Source: Takashimella koratensis (taxonomy: Eukaryota > Basidiomycota > Tremellomycetes > Trichosporonales > Tetragoniomycetaceae). Taken from it: 64,000 bases of DNA. Below are positions 35,203 to 46,239 of the stretch, one piece after another. The translations under genes were made by a program, and so were the position numbers. The notes under the pieces are model-generated. The model saw only the letters and a list, made by a program, of their open reading frames with translations, ran no database searches and was not told the origin of the DNA. The stretch covers positions 1,546,891-1,610,890 of the forward strand of contig BCKT01000004.1 in the NCBI GenBank assembly GCA_003116875.1, read 5' to 3'. Every line of letters begins with the position of its first letter. Position 1 is the first letter of the stretch.

Positions 35203-35932
35203 TCACTCGCCCTTCGAGTCTAGAGTGGAAGTCGGGCCGGGAATCATCAACATCCTTGCGAGGCCGTTCAACTTTGTATACCCGTCTGTGACCTCCTCCA
35301 CACGAGTCTCAGTAGTGGGCTTGTTCAAGATCTGGCTTTCTCCCAAAGTAATGGACGATTTCGCATTCGATATGACAGACATTGTCATCGTTTGACTGAA
35401 ATCGTCGGTCTCTTCCTCTTTCTCGTCTTCTCCACGGGACTTGGGAAGGAGGCCATTGTCCTCTATCCCCAGTAGCGTTTGAAGAGACGAGCACCCGGCC
35501 TCTATGGAATAGATGACAGCCAAAGCTAGCCTGTAGGCTCAGTAAGTAGTCTACATGCAATAAAACTCACTCGTCTGCGGTGACACTACTTCCTCGGTGG
35601 CCCGCAAAAGCCTTGATGGGGGCAAGGTAAGTATCAAACAACTCGTTATGTATTTCGCTGGTAGCGAACGCGGGAAACACCTCTCCGAGGAGAGCTGTAG
35701 CGGTCACAGTGAGTGGAAGCAGATCCCAATCCAACACTGAGCCTTCCTTCAATGCCTTGAGAAACTCCACGTGTGTGCGCCATTGATTGAGGGCAGTCGA
35801 CTCCACCTTGCTTTGCTTTTCGAACTGTTCCGTAACAAAGTCCAACGTTTGCGTCCCAACCACTGCGGGAATGGTCGAAGCGCGCTCTTCGGAGACTTGC
35901 GCAGCGTCTTTGTTGGTTTCGACCATGTTCAT
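35203..35932 (-). CDS. Unknown small protein, family II copy A
   Basis: Exons 35932-35571 and 35530-35203 are joined by a 40-base phase-2 intron and give 229 residues (start MNMVETNKD; an internal Met two codons on is possible). It is a paralogue of the gene at 36604-37351: VSEERASTIPAVVGTQTLDF here against ISEVRTETIPEVVGKQTLSL there. After the intron LALAVIYSIEAGCSSLQTLL matches LAREVHLSLDEAALSLEMRL. Both end with a conserved tail (TDGYTKLNGLARMLMIPGP against VEAYARLKGATRSLIMFNSP). It is mostly helical, with no signal peptide, membrane span or known domain. Function unknown. Confidence 0.72.
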
Positions 35933-36390
35933 CTTGGTTGAATTGTATAAACGCTGAGAGGTTCAAATTTGTTTGTTCAAGGTTGTCGTGGTAAGGAGTG
36001 GATAAGATGGGAATGGGAAAACCGATCACTTACTCTATTTGTAGGAAAGAATACACAGCCTGTGGGTACCGGGCTCTCTCTCTCTCAGTCTGTGCCCACG
36101 CCCCATGAGTTGATCCGCCCCACTACCACTAGGCAGGTCTCAAAGGGGCGTTCGCTTGGCATGGTTTTACGGGTTTCAAGGAGATAAAAACGCTAATAAC
36201 CTTTGTCCTGATAGTGTTTCACTGTGGTGTACATGGACGGGTTTTACGCACCTCTCATGCCATGCGTCATGACGGGACCCCATTCGACATCAGTGAGAGA
36301 ACAAAGGGACTGTTTTGGAGGAGACAAGGCGCTACAGCTTCTCCAGCACTGTTTGACCCACTTCACAAGTTTCAATGTGGTTTCGCTATC

Positions 36391-36432
36391 TCTCGATGCA
36401 AAAAGGAGGAGAAAGAAAGGAAGGATTTATCG
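36391..36432 (-). repeat. Copied upstream block, family II copy A
   Basis: TCTCGATGCAAAAAGGAGGA and the following A/G-rich bases to TTTAT lie about 460 bases upstream of the ATG at 35932. The equivalent block at 37771-37810 lies about 420 bases upstream of copy B. Confidence 0.55.
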
Positions 36433-36603
36433 TCGCACATTGTCAACCCAGGCCTTTGACGAGTCTTAGTAATGCTGACAAGGGCTCGCAGAACAGATCA
36501 CAATGTCAGTCATAGAAAAAGATTCATTCCTAAAGATCTCGCTACTTGTCGCTCATTCTTAGCTCTCCGTAAAGTCAGGATTCGATCCTCGGTCATTAAA
36601 CCC

Positions 36604-37351
36604 CTAGAGAGGAGCAGCGGGCGAATTGAACATGATCAACGACCTTGTCGCTCCTTTCAGTCGCGCATAAGCCTCCACGGTCGACTCGGCACGAGACTTG
36701 CTATTAGATTGGATCAACGAGTCCATCGTGAAGCTTCGGTTTAGCCCGGACGATCTGGATGCCAGTGTTGTCACCGAACCTGCCAGAGGGTCATCTTCGA
36801 ATCCTTCTTCAAACAAGGCCCGAGTACGGAGACCTCTGTCATCTAGGCGATCTTCAGGAAGAAGATCCTCGCCCTGGACTGGCAAGCGCATTTCCAGGGA
36901 CAAAGCTGCTTCATCCAGTGACAGGTGCACCTCCCTCGCGAGTCTTTACCATCAGCACGCTGCGTATACCAGTTCGTACTCACGTGGAATCAGAGGCGGT
37001 ACGACCGCGGGATATCTGGAGGGCTTTGACGGGCTTAAGGTAAGCTTCTGTAAACGCCACATCCAGGCCCTCAGGAGTCCAGTAAATCGAAAAGGTAGTT
37101 TGCAGCAAAGTCTTCACGTTGCCTATCAATACTTCCCACTCCTGTTCCGTCCCTCCTACGATCTCATGCTCCTTCATCTGCTCCAGAGTATCCACGTATG
37201 CTCTCCACTCCCAAAGCTCGGCCGTCTCTGTTAGTCCTTGTCTTTTGAACTCTTCCTCCACCAGACTCAGCGTCTGTTTGCCAACGACCTCAGGGATCGT
37301 CTCTGTTCGCACTTCCGAAATTTGTACAGCTTGATCTCGGGCTTGACTCAT
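36604..37351 (-). CDS. Unknown small protein, family II copy B
   Basis: Exons 37351-36984 and 36943-36604 are joined by a 40-base phase-2 intron, the same length, place and phase as in copy A, and give 235 residues. The ATG at 37351 (MSQARDQ) is chosen because it aligns with copy A. The frame stays open upstream to 37456 and would add a hydrophobic stretch (VIPSLVAVLFLAIIVLF) that could anchor the protein in a membrane. No domain is recognised. The N-terminal half has a WEWRAYVDTLEQMKEHE helix matching NQWRTHVEFLKALKEGS of copy A. The function is unknown. Confidence 0.72.
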
Positions 37352-38465
37352 ATTGGCTTGTCTGTGTTTTTGGCTAAATTCGACCTTCTTTGAGAAAAGG
37401 ACAATAATAGCAAGGAAAAGAACGGCGACGAGGGAGGGTATGACTAGGCAAGGCATTCTGAAGGTCTCTGCCTACTCTCTCCGACTCCTACCGCTCGTTG
37501 GGACGGCAACATATCCGAAAGCCTTCGTTCGGCTTGTTTCGAGGAGCTCAAAATGCTGGTGGCACCTTTGTCCTCCTCTTCTGCCGCGGGCTCGCATGGC
37601 GAGGCAGCTCTCACTAGCTCCACCCTTGTCGCCCCAGGCAGCAAGTAGAAAGGAAGGTTGTGTGGAACAAAGGGTGTTTCCCCATCATCGTACACTGGGA
37701 GCAAGATTTCGGTTTCGAGCTATGCGACTGGTCTCCCTTTACGCTTTGCACACATTCTACTCCGCTTTCGTCTCTCGTTGCAAAAAGGAAGGAAAAAGAA
37801 CGGGTTTTATACGTCTAGTTTGACGGCAAGAGGATGATGCGAAGACAGGACGATATGTGACTTGGGAAGAGGCTAATCGGCGTACTTCTCCCTCAACGCT
37901 CGTCCCATCGTCAGTGAGGCTGAAGAATGGCAGTGGTGAAGCTAGACGAACGGAGAAGGGAATTCAAGACCACCTTCTCGACTGCGGTTCGAGCCGTCGT
38001 GTATTGAGCTGACAGCTGAATAAGCTGATCGAAAGAGAAACGAGATTGTCTTCCATATATACAAAACATTTCAGGATTTATATGATTGAAGGAATAGTCA
38101 TTCTGTCAACTGGCCAAGCTGGGAGATTGGTGAATCGTCTTCGTGGATCAGGTAAATGAGTATAATCGAACATGGTGGTCGTGTATATGTATCATAGCGC
38201 CCGTTACCTCGTTAGCTCGATAACGAACTACGCTAAGACATGAGACGAAGAGCGTATATGTATATACTGCACGACTCGTGAACAGATAGACGCCTCTTCG
38301 TCGAATGAATATCTTGTCATTCTTAGTATCTTAACGAGTACCGCAACCTATCAGAGGGAACCGCTATTCTACCGCTACCACAATATGTACAGTAGTATGA
38401 CAAACGGTCCTTTCAGCATCAGGCTGCGTGTCAACTAGACAAGGTCTTCCCACACCTGGTCCCGC
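37352..38465. promoter_or_regulatory. Family II copy B promoter and spacer
   Basis: This holds the copied upstream block at 37771-37810 and an AT-richer stretch at 38050-38420. I see no convincing gene. Short ORFs here do not match any of the island families. Confidence 0.35.
37771..37812 (-). repeat. Copied upstream block, family II copy B
   Basis: TCTCTCGTTGCAAAAAGGAA, then an A/G-rich stretch to TTTTAT, matches the block at 36391-36432. It is evidence that the promoter was duplicated with the gene. Confidence 0.55.
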
Positions 38466-39316
38466 TTACATTCCCCCTATCAGGGACAATGCCTCTTCAA
38501 TGCCAATCGGGTCAAAATTCGCAGTCTCGTCTGTTTCCATGAAGGGCCACCTCACTTCCTCTTGTGCATGCGCGTCTTCCTGATACAGGCTCGATGAAGT
38601 CGGTAGTGGAATGGCGCTCTGTCGAAGTGATGCACACTTGAGACCACTAGAGCAGGATACAGGAGCGACTGGCAGGAGGGCGGAAATGAAATGCAGCTCA
38701 CTATACATTTCGAAAATCTTTTGAAGATTCGACGGACTTTCTCCAGACAAGTCAGATCGGTCGGAAAGAGGTATTCCCCCTCGAATGTTGTCGTAAAAGG
38801 TCAATCCAGTTTGAAGAGCGGTAGCTACCCTATTCACAGTATCAGCTTGTTGTCGGTCAAACGACAATGTACTTACGCTTGTTGACTTCCGTTTCGAAGA
38901 AGCAAACGATCAAACGGGTGGTCGTAGACGTGACCAACTGTCGTTGCTAGGAGTGTGGTGTCTGTCCCGCCCGATGCACAAATCAAAGCTTTCAAGCGAA
39001 GCATTTCGGTTTGAAGTTGATTCGATTTGCCTTTATCAGTGCTATCTCTACCTTCGGACGAAGACCTGCGGTGTTGGAGAACGCTGTCGACAAGATTGCT
39101 ACCCTCTGTCCTACAGTGGTGACACAGCGTGTTGAAGGAGTTTTCGAGACGTAGTTTCGTCTCATGTGCGACCAATCCTTCCAATGTCCATACGTATGGA
39201 GTGGGTGTCTCTAGAACAAACTGGTCAATTGAAGGGGAGGAAGATTCCGAAGAGAGAGGAGGGTGGAGGGCGTTTTGAGAGAGGAACGTTGGGGTGAGTG
39301 GAATTTCAAGGCTCAT
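38466..39316 (-). CDS. Unknown small protein, family III copy 1
   Basis: Exons 39316-38877 and 38829-38466 are joined by a 47-base phase-2 intron and give 267 residues. The N-terminus (MSLEIPLTPTF) is Ser/Pro-rich. Then comes LEGLVAHETKLRLENSFNTL, EGSNLVDSVLQ and LICASGGTD ahead of the intron, and ATALQTGLTFYDN just after it. The genes at 39761 and 40544 repeat these marks (LEDQVVLETKKRLENSGLTL, GSDLVDIVLE, LSSGGSA, ESLQTALSFYQ). No known domain, signal peptide or membrane span is seen. The function is unknown. Confidence 0.7.
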
Positions 39317-39760
39317 CGTGGGCGAAGGGCTCAGAGAGAGGAGAGGGCGGCGGAAATTTGATTATTGGGGGAATGACGAAATATGAGCTGTCTCGCTTAT
39401 GTACAAATACGTGCAAGGGACTCATGGCTGGTGGGACAGAAATGTTCCCATGGGATGTGCATGCCAAGCTCCTGACTTTCACAACCTTTCAACATTGACC
39501 TTCCCTTTCATCTAACCTTTGACATGTGCGACCCTTTGAGCACTGCGGACCGATGAAGCGGAGTTGAAGCTGACCGTAAAGCGGAGAGAAGCGGAAAGTC
39601 CGTATACCCCAAACAAGTGCAGTGGTGATGGATGTGAGCAAGGGACGGGGTATGTGAATCTGCCTCGGTGCACTTTGTACACTCCAGCTTGTGTTCAGGC
39701 GGTTTCATTCCCATAAACGAAGGCCGTACTCGTATATTCCAGACAGAAGAAAACTACACA

Positions 39761-40480
39761 CTACTGGATAAGTAATAGTGCAGGAGTCAACTGAAAAAAG
39801 ATCCTCATAGCGGTTTCCATGCTGTCGCTGCCTTGGATGAGCTCCTTTAGCTGTTCATCCAGAACGACATTATCTATTGTCGCCATCAATTCGTCGCTGA
39901 TAGCCGACCGCCATTTCTGAGCTGACGAGCCGATGTTTGATTCTTTCACACATGTAGACTCACATAGGAAAGTCCCCGATGGAATTTTCAGGCTCGTCGC
40001 GGCTGTCCCGAGCTGACTGTAAAATGCCTTGATGGAATCGCTTTCAGATAACCCCTCCAAAGTGACTGATCTTATAGAAAGCCTCGGTTCCTTCTGGTAG
40101 AATGACAGGGCAGTCTGAAGACTCTCTGACACGCTAAGTGTCTTTAGCTTAGAGTTTGGAGTTTTGGGAGTACATTGCACTCACGTCTGGTGGTTGCTTC
40201 CGCTCTTGCACTTTGTGCGGAACGTGTGGAAGTAAAACAGTCCTACAGTTGCCGGCAAAGGTAGAGCGGAACCTCCTGAGGATAACATCATGTGGTACAG
40301 ACGTGTCATGTCATCGTTGAGAGGGGTTCCAGGTTGCTTGCTCTTCTCAAGGACGATATCAACGAGATCACTTCCCTGTTTTCTACAACAGCAGCACAAT
40401 GTGAGGCCAGAATTTTCTAGCCGTTTTTTGGTTTCGAGGACGACCTGATCTTCCAAGCTCCAGCGTTGGAGGGGGGTCAT
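39761..40480 (-). CDS. Unknown small protein, family III copy 2, 5' end unclear
   Basis: Exons 40480-40195 and 40133-39761 with a 61-base phase-2 intron are supported by alignment to copy 1. The acceptor TTAG before C-GTG-TCA is the one that restores the frame. The first exon contains WSLEDQVVLETKKRLENSG, a CCCC cluster and GSDLVDIVLEK; exon 2 begins VSESLQTALSFYQ. ATG 40480 gives 219 residues but a shorter N-terminus than copy 1. The same frame remains open upstream to a TGA at 40544-40546 that is also the stop of the next gene. So either the start is truly 40480 with a promoter inside the neighbour, or the two are one interrupted gene. Confidence 0.6.
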
Positions 40481-40543
40481 CTTCCGACAGATTTCGCTCG
40501 AGCTGTGGGGTGATCGACGAATGCAGGCTTTCGAGATTGTTCT

Positions 40544-41144
40544 TCAACCGCTCGTACGGTGCTGAATAACAGTGAGAGGCTCCATTTGCTCCAAATTGTT
40601 TTCATTGTCGTGACGAGGCGTACGTTGGGATGTGCCCATGCTGGTAGATCGGGAGTCAAGTTGTTCGCCAGTTGAATCGACGGCTGATTGCAGGACATCA
40701 GATATGCACCGGAGCTGCCTACAAGAGTCAGCGTGAAAATGTCATCCGCCCTGGATCTTACTCGTCAAGATCGCTTTGGTAAGTGCATAACTGCTCCACC
40801 AAGCACTGATAAGTCAAGGCGGTTTTATGCGCGGTGCTGTATGTCGGTTGACCTCCGGACCGTTCAAAAATGTCGTTCAGGCCAACTAGAGTCGATTGCG
40901 ATCTCGATTCGGACTGACTGGCCGCGGACTCTGCCTCGAGGTCGTGCAGCAAGGTGTCGATCAACGAAAGTCCTTTCGTCCTCTGATCAGTTGGGAGGAA
41001 GTTGTTTTCGTTTTCAATCCACCATTTACAGCTATGAAGCACAAGACGTGATAGAGTTTGTCTGCCTTCTGAGTTGGCTTGGGCGTTGGGGACTGATACG
41101 GGCTCAGTCGTGTTGTCCTCTGGACGGGGGTCGCTCTCGGTCAT
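40544..41144 (-). CDS. Unknown small protein, family III copy 3
   Basis: Exons 41144-40762 and 40718-40544 are joined by a 43-base phase-2 intron and give 185 residues. The ATG at 41144 (MTESDPRPED) is preferred; ATG 41171 would add nine. The middle aligns with copies 1 and 2: LSRLVLHSCKWWIENENNF, GLSLIDTLLHDLEAES, IFERSGGQPT, then after the intron QLRCISDVLQSAV. It is the most diverged of the three. It stops 64 bases before the ATG of copy 2, in the same frame. No known domain is seen. Confidence 0.62.
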
Positions 41145-41284
41145 GGTAGTTTTTGGACGAACGTATTGCAATGGGAGGAGGATGTTTGAATGTGGAGGAA
41201 CAGAGTATTCTCAACTAGTCATTTGTCACGACTCACAGTCAACCTGGACAAGTGAACACTAGCAAGAAGGACTCGATTTCAGCT

Positions 41285-41401
41285 TTAAGCGCCGCTTGAA
41301 AACCTTTGCCAGTCCTTGCACCACGCGTGAACGTGAGATCCGGCCGTTTGTGAGACTGCGATAAGGACAAAGGCGAGAGCAGTGGCGATGAGAAAGGTCA
41401 T
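41285..41401 (-). CDS. Possible 38-residue secreted peptide
   Basis: ATG 41401 to TAA 41285 encodes a short protein whose first 20 residues (MTFLIATALAFVLIAVSQTA) look like a signal peptide, followed by an 18-residue tail with one Cys and two Trp. It lies on the same strand, 140 bases upstream of the family III copy 3 start. A small ORF like this can arise by chance; it could also be a lost 5' exon. I rate it as weak. Confidence 0.25.
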   Translation of the reverse strand: MTFLIATALAFVLIAVSQTAGSHVHAWCKDWQRFSSGA

Positions 41402-41708
41402 CCTTTGAACTCTACCCCGTGCACTCGTCCAGTACGTGAAAGGATCCTAGCGGAGGCCAAAAAAGCTCCCTACCTTTCTCTCAGGAGTCTCGATACAGTA
41501 CACGAGCTATCCGAGCTCTTGACCAAACCGTGTTACGTACAGGTATTTGTCTGGCGCCGAGAGGAGGCCCGAGATTTATCTGAGGCAATCGTGACGGCGA
41601 TCAACCCGGCATGGAGAATAACAGCAGAAGTATGCATCGCTACTTGGCCCATCTCATCGATTAGATTCTCACGTCAAGGATTTAATTGCTTTTCAAGCCC
41701 CAGTCCGG

Positions 41709-42828
41709 CTAAAACAGAGGAAAATCTCCTTCCGCGCGTTCCAGGTCTATATCGTCGATCTGCTCTTTGCGATGATGATTTCTACCCCGAATCGTGTCAT
41801 GGTCGTCGTCGACAGGAACGACCAGCCCCTCAGGATGAGGTGGAAGGAAGAACTGGTCGGCAGGAGAAATTTGTATCATTGTATCTTCCAGGTCTTGATA
41901 CATCCCTTCCAGTAATATCATACCTTTGTCTCATTCAAAGATCGGAGTACCGGATTCCACGAGCTGCGTCAACTCAGGATAGGCAAAATCCTGGGCAATG
42001 AGCGTGCCGTCTGGACGCGTTCCGGTCGAGCGTCCCTCATTCTGGAGTAACTTATGAACGTGCTTAAACTGCCGCAACATCTCCTCATCACGCCAGCTGA
42101 GGAGGCGTTAATCGGAGCAGACACTCACATCACCTACCTTAGTTCCTTGTACCTTTCCCTCAGTACTACGCAGCCGACGCTTTGCCAGTGCAGGGTCGCA
42201 AGTGCCGTGTCACTTTCGGACGCGTAGCCTTTTGCACCACTGGCATTACTGAAAATTTGGTCTAAGGAGGTATGTCGCTGGCTCACTCCGGCGTCCTCAT
42301 CCCCAGCCTTGGAGGCGGAGTCGCCCATTTCCAAAGATCGCAGGCTGAATACGGACTGAGACATAGCAAGGTCATCAGCATCCACACCATTCCCTCCGCC
42401 ACCCGCAGATACAGGGGAAGTGGAAGTGGCATCGACCATTGTGTCTCCTGCCGAAGTAAGGACCGCTCTGCCGAGCCTTTCGATTCGTCGCTGGTGGGGT
42501 CCGGAATGACATTCTCCGAAGGTGAACGAAGAGACCGGTAGAGTCTAGATAGATGATGATGCGCCGCCAAAAAGGACTTTGGATCAATATCGGTTTGCAG
42601 ACGGCTTCTGAGATACTGCCAAGATTTGGAGATCACGACTTCCTGCATATTGATGGGAGCTAGATGATCCAAGTGGGATGTCTCAGAGCCACCCATTGAT
42701 GAGGGGACATACACAGAGCCAAACTCGCTTTCTGCTCCACCGAAGATATTCCTGGAGTCCGGGTAATCCTCCGGGAAGTGGTCCATCCCGCTGAGGTCCA
42801 TGTCTCGGCTTTGTAAGTTGAATGCCAT
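41709..42828 (-). pseudogene. Broken family IV copy (frameshift plus stop)
   Basis: Relative to the intact gene at 44125-45332, the N-terminus (DMDLSGMDHFPEDY, EVVISKSWQYLRSRLQTD) and the later part (VFSLRSLEMGDSASKAGDED, ALATLHWQSVGC) are both present but lie in different frames. The shift falls between about 42465 and 42439. The usual phase-2 intron (42137-42097, 41 bases) is intact. In the last exon a TGA at 41931-41933 replaces the Gly codon after PIFE; translation past it again matches (GMYQDLED, GLVVP) to the TAG at 41709. Two independent lesions make a pseudogene likely. An assembly error could explain one of them. Confidence 0.75.
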
Positions 42829-44124
42829 GGTGAAGTAAGTTTTTGGGTGTCCTTGTCGATGAGGAGACAGTGTGGTGGGCTATCTCTGTTTGATCGAAAA
42901 TAAATGGGTGTGAAACACTGGAAAAATACCTATTTTTGCGGTGGTGAGGGTATGTCCCAATTATATCCCCCAGACCAACTTGACTCATGTCGCGATGACG
43001 AAGGCCAATGCGAAGAACAAAGGTGCGACAAGCATGAAACAAGTTTGCTCAGGCTTACACAAACGGTGTAAAGAGAGCTAGGGGTCGAGTGAAATAGATT
43101 ATTTGGGGCAAACCCCTCCATCCTCCGTCGGGGGATGGCTGCCCGACCATTCACAGTATCATTCAACCCCCTCCTGGCCCCTCCCCCCGGCTGTTCCTTT
43201 GGGGATTGTCTGACAAATGTGAGGTGTTTCAAATCCTGGTGAGTCAAGCTACATGCTCGTCTCAGTATTGTTTTCACTTGAAGGGGGAAATCCAGTGGTG
43301 TCACTGACTGAAATAGACTAAGCTCGCAGGCTCTTCCTGGCTGGAAGCTCCCACTCCTCATGGTGGCCACCTGCATCGCATATTTAGACTGCAGCCCACC
43401 ACAGCTGCCGACAACGGTGGCGGTCAAAATGAGTGGAGGAGTGGTTGAAAGATGTGGTAAAGGAGGGTTCCCCCCTCCACACCGATTGTCGGTTCAAAAC
43501 CAGTCATGTGCTGCCGAATACAAAGGGTCTCCTTCGTTGGCGTAAGAGGTATAGGAAAACTAAGCCGGCAATAATCTCAAAGCAAAGGGGGCTCTTCAAG
43601 ATCCTACCTAATGGGACTAGCTGGGAAAGTGAGGCGTTGATCCTTTGAAAATTTCCTCACAACATGCTGTTTTCCGCTTGCCGAAAAATTGTACAGTAGA
43701 CGAGCTTTGGCCTCTGGTGAACTGCGCTGTTCAAATTCCCCAAGCGCCTGGATAGGCTCCGGCGAGCCAGTCCTGAAGCGGTGAAAGCTCAGTGAACTGC
43801 AAGAGGGCGAAGTTCGGGCGATCCTTTCAGCTGAGTAACTAAATTATTTCGCCTTTCGCCGATCACAATCACACCATTTGGCTCCTTACTTGCGCCCATT
43901 TGCGTTTTTCGCATATTGACATTAGGCTGATGACTATAACAGAGCTCACAATCAGCCTGAGCATGTTTTCCATACAATCGAAATGCACGGAGAAAACTGA
44001 GTGACCAAGACCAATGCAGAGGGAACTCCATTCATCGGATGAAACACCCACTGTCATTCGAGAGTACTAAATTCAGGAGAAAGCAGGATTCTGGCGCATT
44101 ACTGAAGGTGGGATAACCGTTAAC
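42829..44124. other. 1.3-kb spacer inside the island
   Basis: This is the upstream region of the broken copy and the 3' flank of the next. I found no frame matching any island family and no other gene. Confidence 0.3.
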
Positions 44125-45332
44125 TCAAAACAAAGAAGGAAGTCCGCCTCCTTCGTCCAGCGCAAGATCACCATCGTTATTTTCCGGCTTCCCTTCCTCG
44201 ATACCCAGGACAGTGCGCTCCTCCTCAGGATCAAAGGGAACAACCAGTCCATGAGCGGGTTGGGGCTTTGAGAACAAAGGTGCGACAAATGTCGGCAGCA
44301 CTGTGTCCTCCAGGTCTTGATAAAGCTGTTCTAGACGTTTCATGCCCTCTACCCCTTCAAAAATAGGAATTCCGGTCTCGACTTGGCTCGTCAACTCAGG
44401 GTAGTCAAAGTCTTGAGTCATGTTGCTTCCGTCAGGTCGCGTTCGATTGGCCCTTTTCTCTTGTTCGAGTGACTCATGAACGTCCCTGAATTGATTCAAA
44501 GTCGTCCAATCTCGGCCGCTAAGAACGTCAGGTACAACGTTAGAGAGCATACCTACCTTGGCTCGTGATAATCTTGCAACGACATACAGCCCACATTTTG
44601 CCAATGCAGAGTTGCCCGAGCTATGTCAGCCTTAGATGTGTATGCCACTGGACCACTGGCAGTACTGAAAACAGCATCCAATGCCGCCATTCGCTGGTGA
44701 CCAGCGATATCCTCATCCCCCGATTTAGAGGCAGAGTCACCAACTTGGAGTGATCTCAAGCTGACTTGTGACATCGAGAGGGAAAGATTGTCAGGATCCA
44801 CCTCGTCGTCGGTGCTCATCGCAGAAGGAGAGGAAGTAAAGCTTGTGTCGGCTAGCCTATCACCTGTAGAAGTATTGGACAAAATCCCCGAGGGTGTAAA
44901 GCTATTGGTCGGAATTGAGCCGGCTCTAGTTAGACTCTCGACGAGTCCTTTCCCTTTGGAGCCCAATGATCGACTTGCTGAACCTTCAGATACGTTGTCG
45001 TACGGATCATTGTCTTGAGGAAGACGTTCCGGAGTAGGGACTTTCCGCTGGTAGAGAGCCCAAAGGTGGTGGTGTCCAGTCGCGAGGGAGTTCTCCCCAA
45101 ATGAAAGCGCCAGCTGCGTTTTGAGATACTCCCAAGCTTTGGAAAAAACCAGCGCCTTGATGTTGGTCGGCCTGACCTCATCCAAGTAAAAGATTTCAGA
45201 GCATTCCATAGATGAGGGAACTCTTGCAGACCCGAACTCACTCTCACCCTCAAAGCAATGCTGGAGCCCCTGGGGTACTACTCGGAAGCGCTCCATGCCT
45301 TGGAGATCCTGGTCTTGAGAGCTGGAGGTCAT
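44125..45332 (-). CDS. Unknown protein, family IV copy G
   Basis: Exons 45332-44557 and 44518-44125 are joined by a 38-base phase-2 intron and give 389 residues. The ATG at 45332 (MTSSSQDQDLQG) aligns with the start of the broken paralogue at 42828. Modules in order: SEFGSARVPSSM, ALVFSKAWEYLKTQ, a long Ser/Thr-rich linker, MSQVSLRSLQVGDSASKSGD, ARATLHWQNVGC. After the intron come GRDWTTLNQFRDVHESLEQ, then PIFEGVEGMKRLEQLYQDLE and an acidic tail. The SKA..Y helix, the RD right after the intron and the F-EG-x3-L-x2-LY-x-DLE helix recur throughout family IV. No signal peptide or known domain is seen. Confidence 0.74.
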
Positions 45333-46239
45333 GGTGCAATTGTGTTTGATAACGTTGGTTGTGGTGTTGTTGAAGAGACATTGTGTTTCGGCTGTCACTG
45401 TTTATCTACGTGCACTTGCAGGCTGCAATGTGGAGGATTAGACAAAAGAGGGCAATACTGGAAACACGGCTGAGTTTCCCACCCATCCCACTCTACTAAA
45501 CCTCACGGTGGGGAAGACATATGGGGGACTTCCATGTACAGTGGCGTGGGGATACGATGTCTGACCAAACTCGCCGTCGCCGGCAACCCCACACACTGCA
45601 AGATCAAAGGACGAGATCGGAGAAGGGATTGTGCGCAATGCCCTTCTTTTGTATAGCGGGTCGGAGATACTTCGTTCTTCCTTTGGGGGTTCTCTGTCGC
45701 CGGACAACCGGTGATGTTGAAAATGTGGATTTGAGAATTTCCTTTCAACGCGACGTTGCGAAGGCAGCTAAAGCGCCCAAAAATCCCCAGTGATCTGTAC
45801 TGTAATCGGCAACGTAAATCAGAAAGGGAGTGGGGCGTCTGCGGAAGAGATGGAGAACTAGGAGATCTGTTTTACAGTGGGCGAAGACCACCAGACTGTC
45901 ATTAAGAGAAAATGATTTTCCGATGTGCATCCAAGCCCAGAGGCCTCCATATGTTTGAGTGAATACGAGCAGCTGGAGCTGCTTTGATGACACTCGAAGG
46001 TTGTATAGCCCAGTCAATACAGGTCAGGTAGGAGGCGATCTCTCGCTGGCTGGGGAGATGTGTCTCGATTATCATGACTCGTCGGCTTGTTCGTTTAGTG
46101 ATGAACTCTTTAACCATAGCATCCTCCTACTTAAACGTTATAGCTCGATATCGTGACGGCAACTAGCAGACGTGAGCCCAACACTACCACATCTCTCTGG
46201 CAGTTGAGACGCTTAGGCTAGATCCTAACGGCAGTGCAA
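45333..46239. other. Spacer inside the island
   Basis: About 900 bases hold the promoter of copy G and the 3' flank of copy H. I see no gene. Confidence 0.3.

Noticed and set aside
36570..36600. AGGATTCGATCCT looked like a tRNA T-arm
   Set aside because: No acceptor, D- or anticodon stems could be folded around it. The same holds for AGATTCGAATCT near 48482.
41405..42001. 198-codon plus-strand ORF
   Set aside because: It lies antisense to the last exon of the broken family IV copy, whose match to the paralogue at 44125 is clear.
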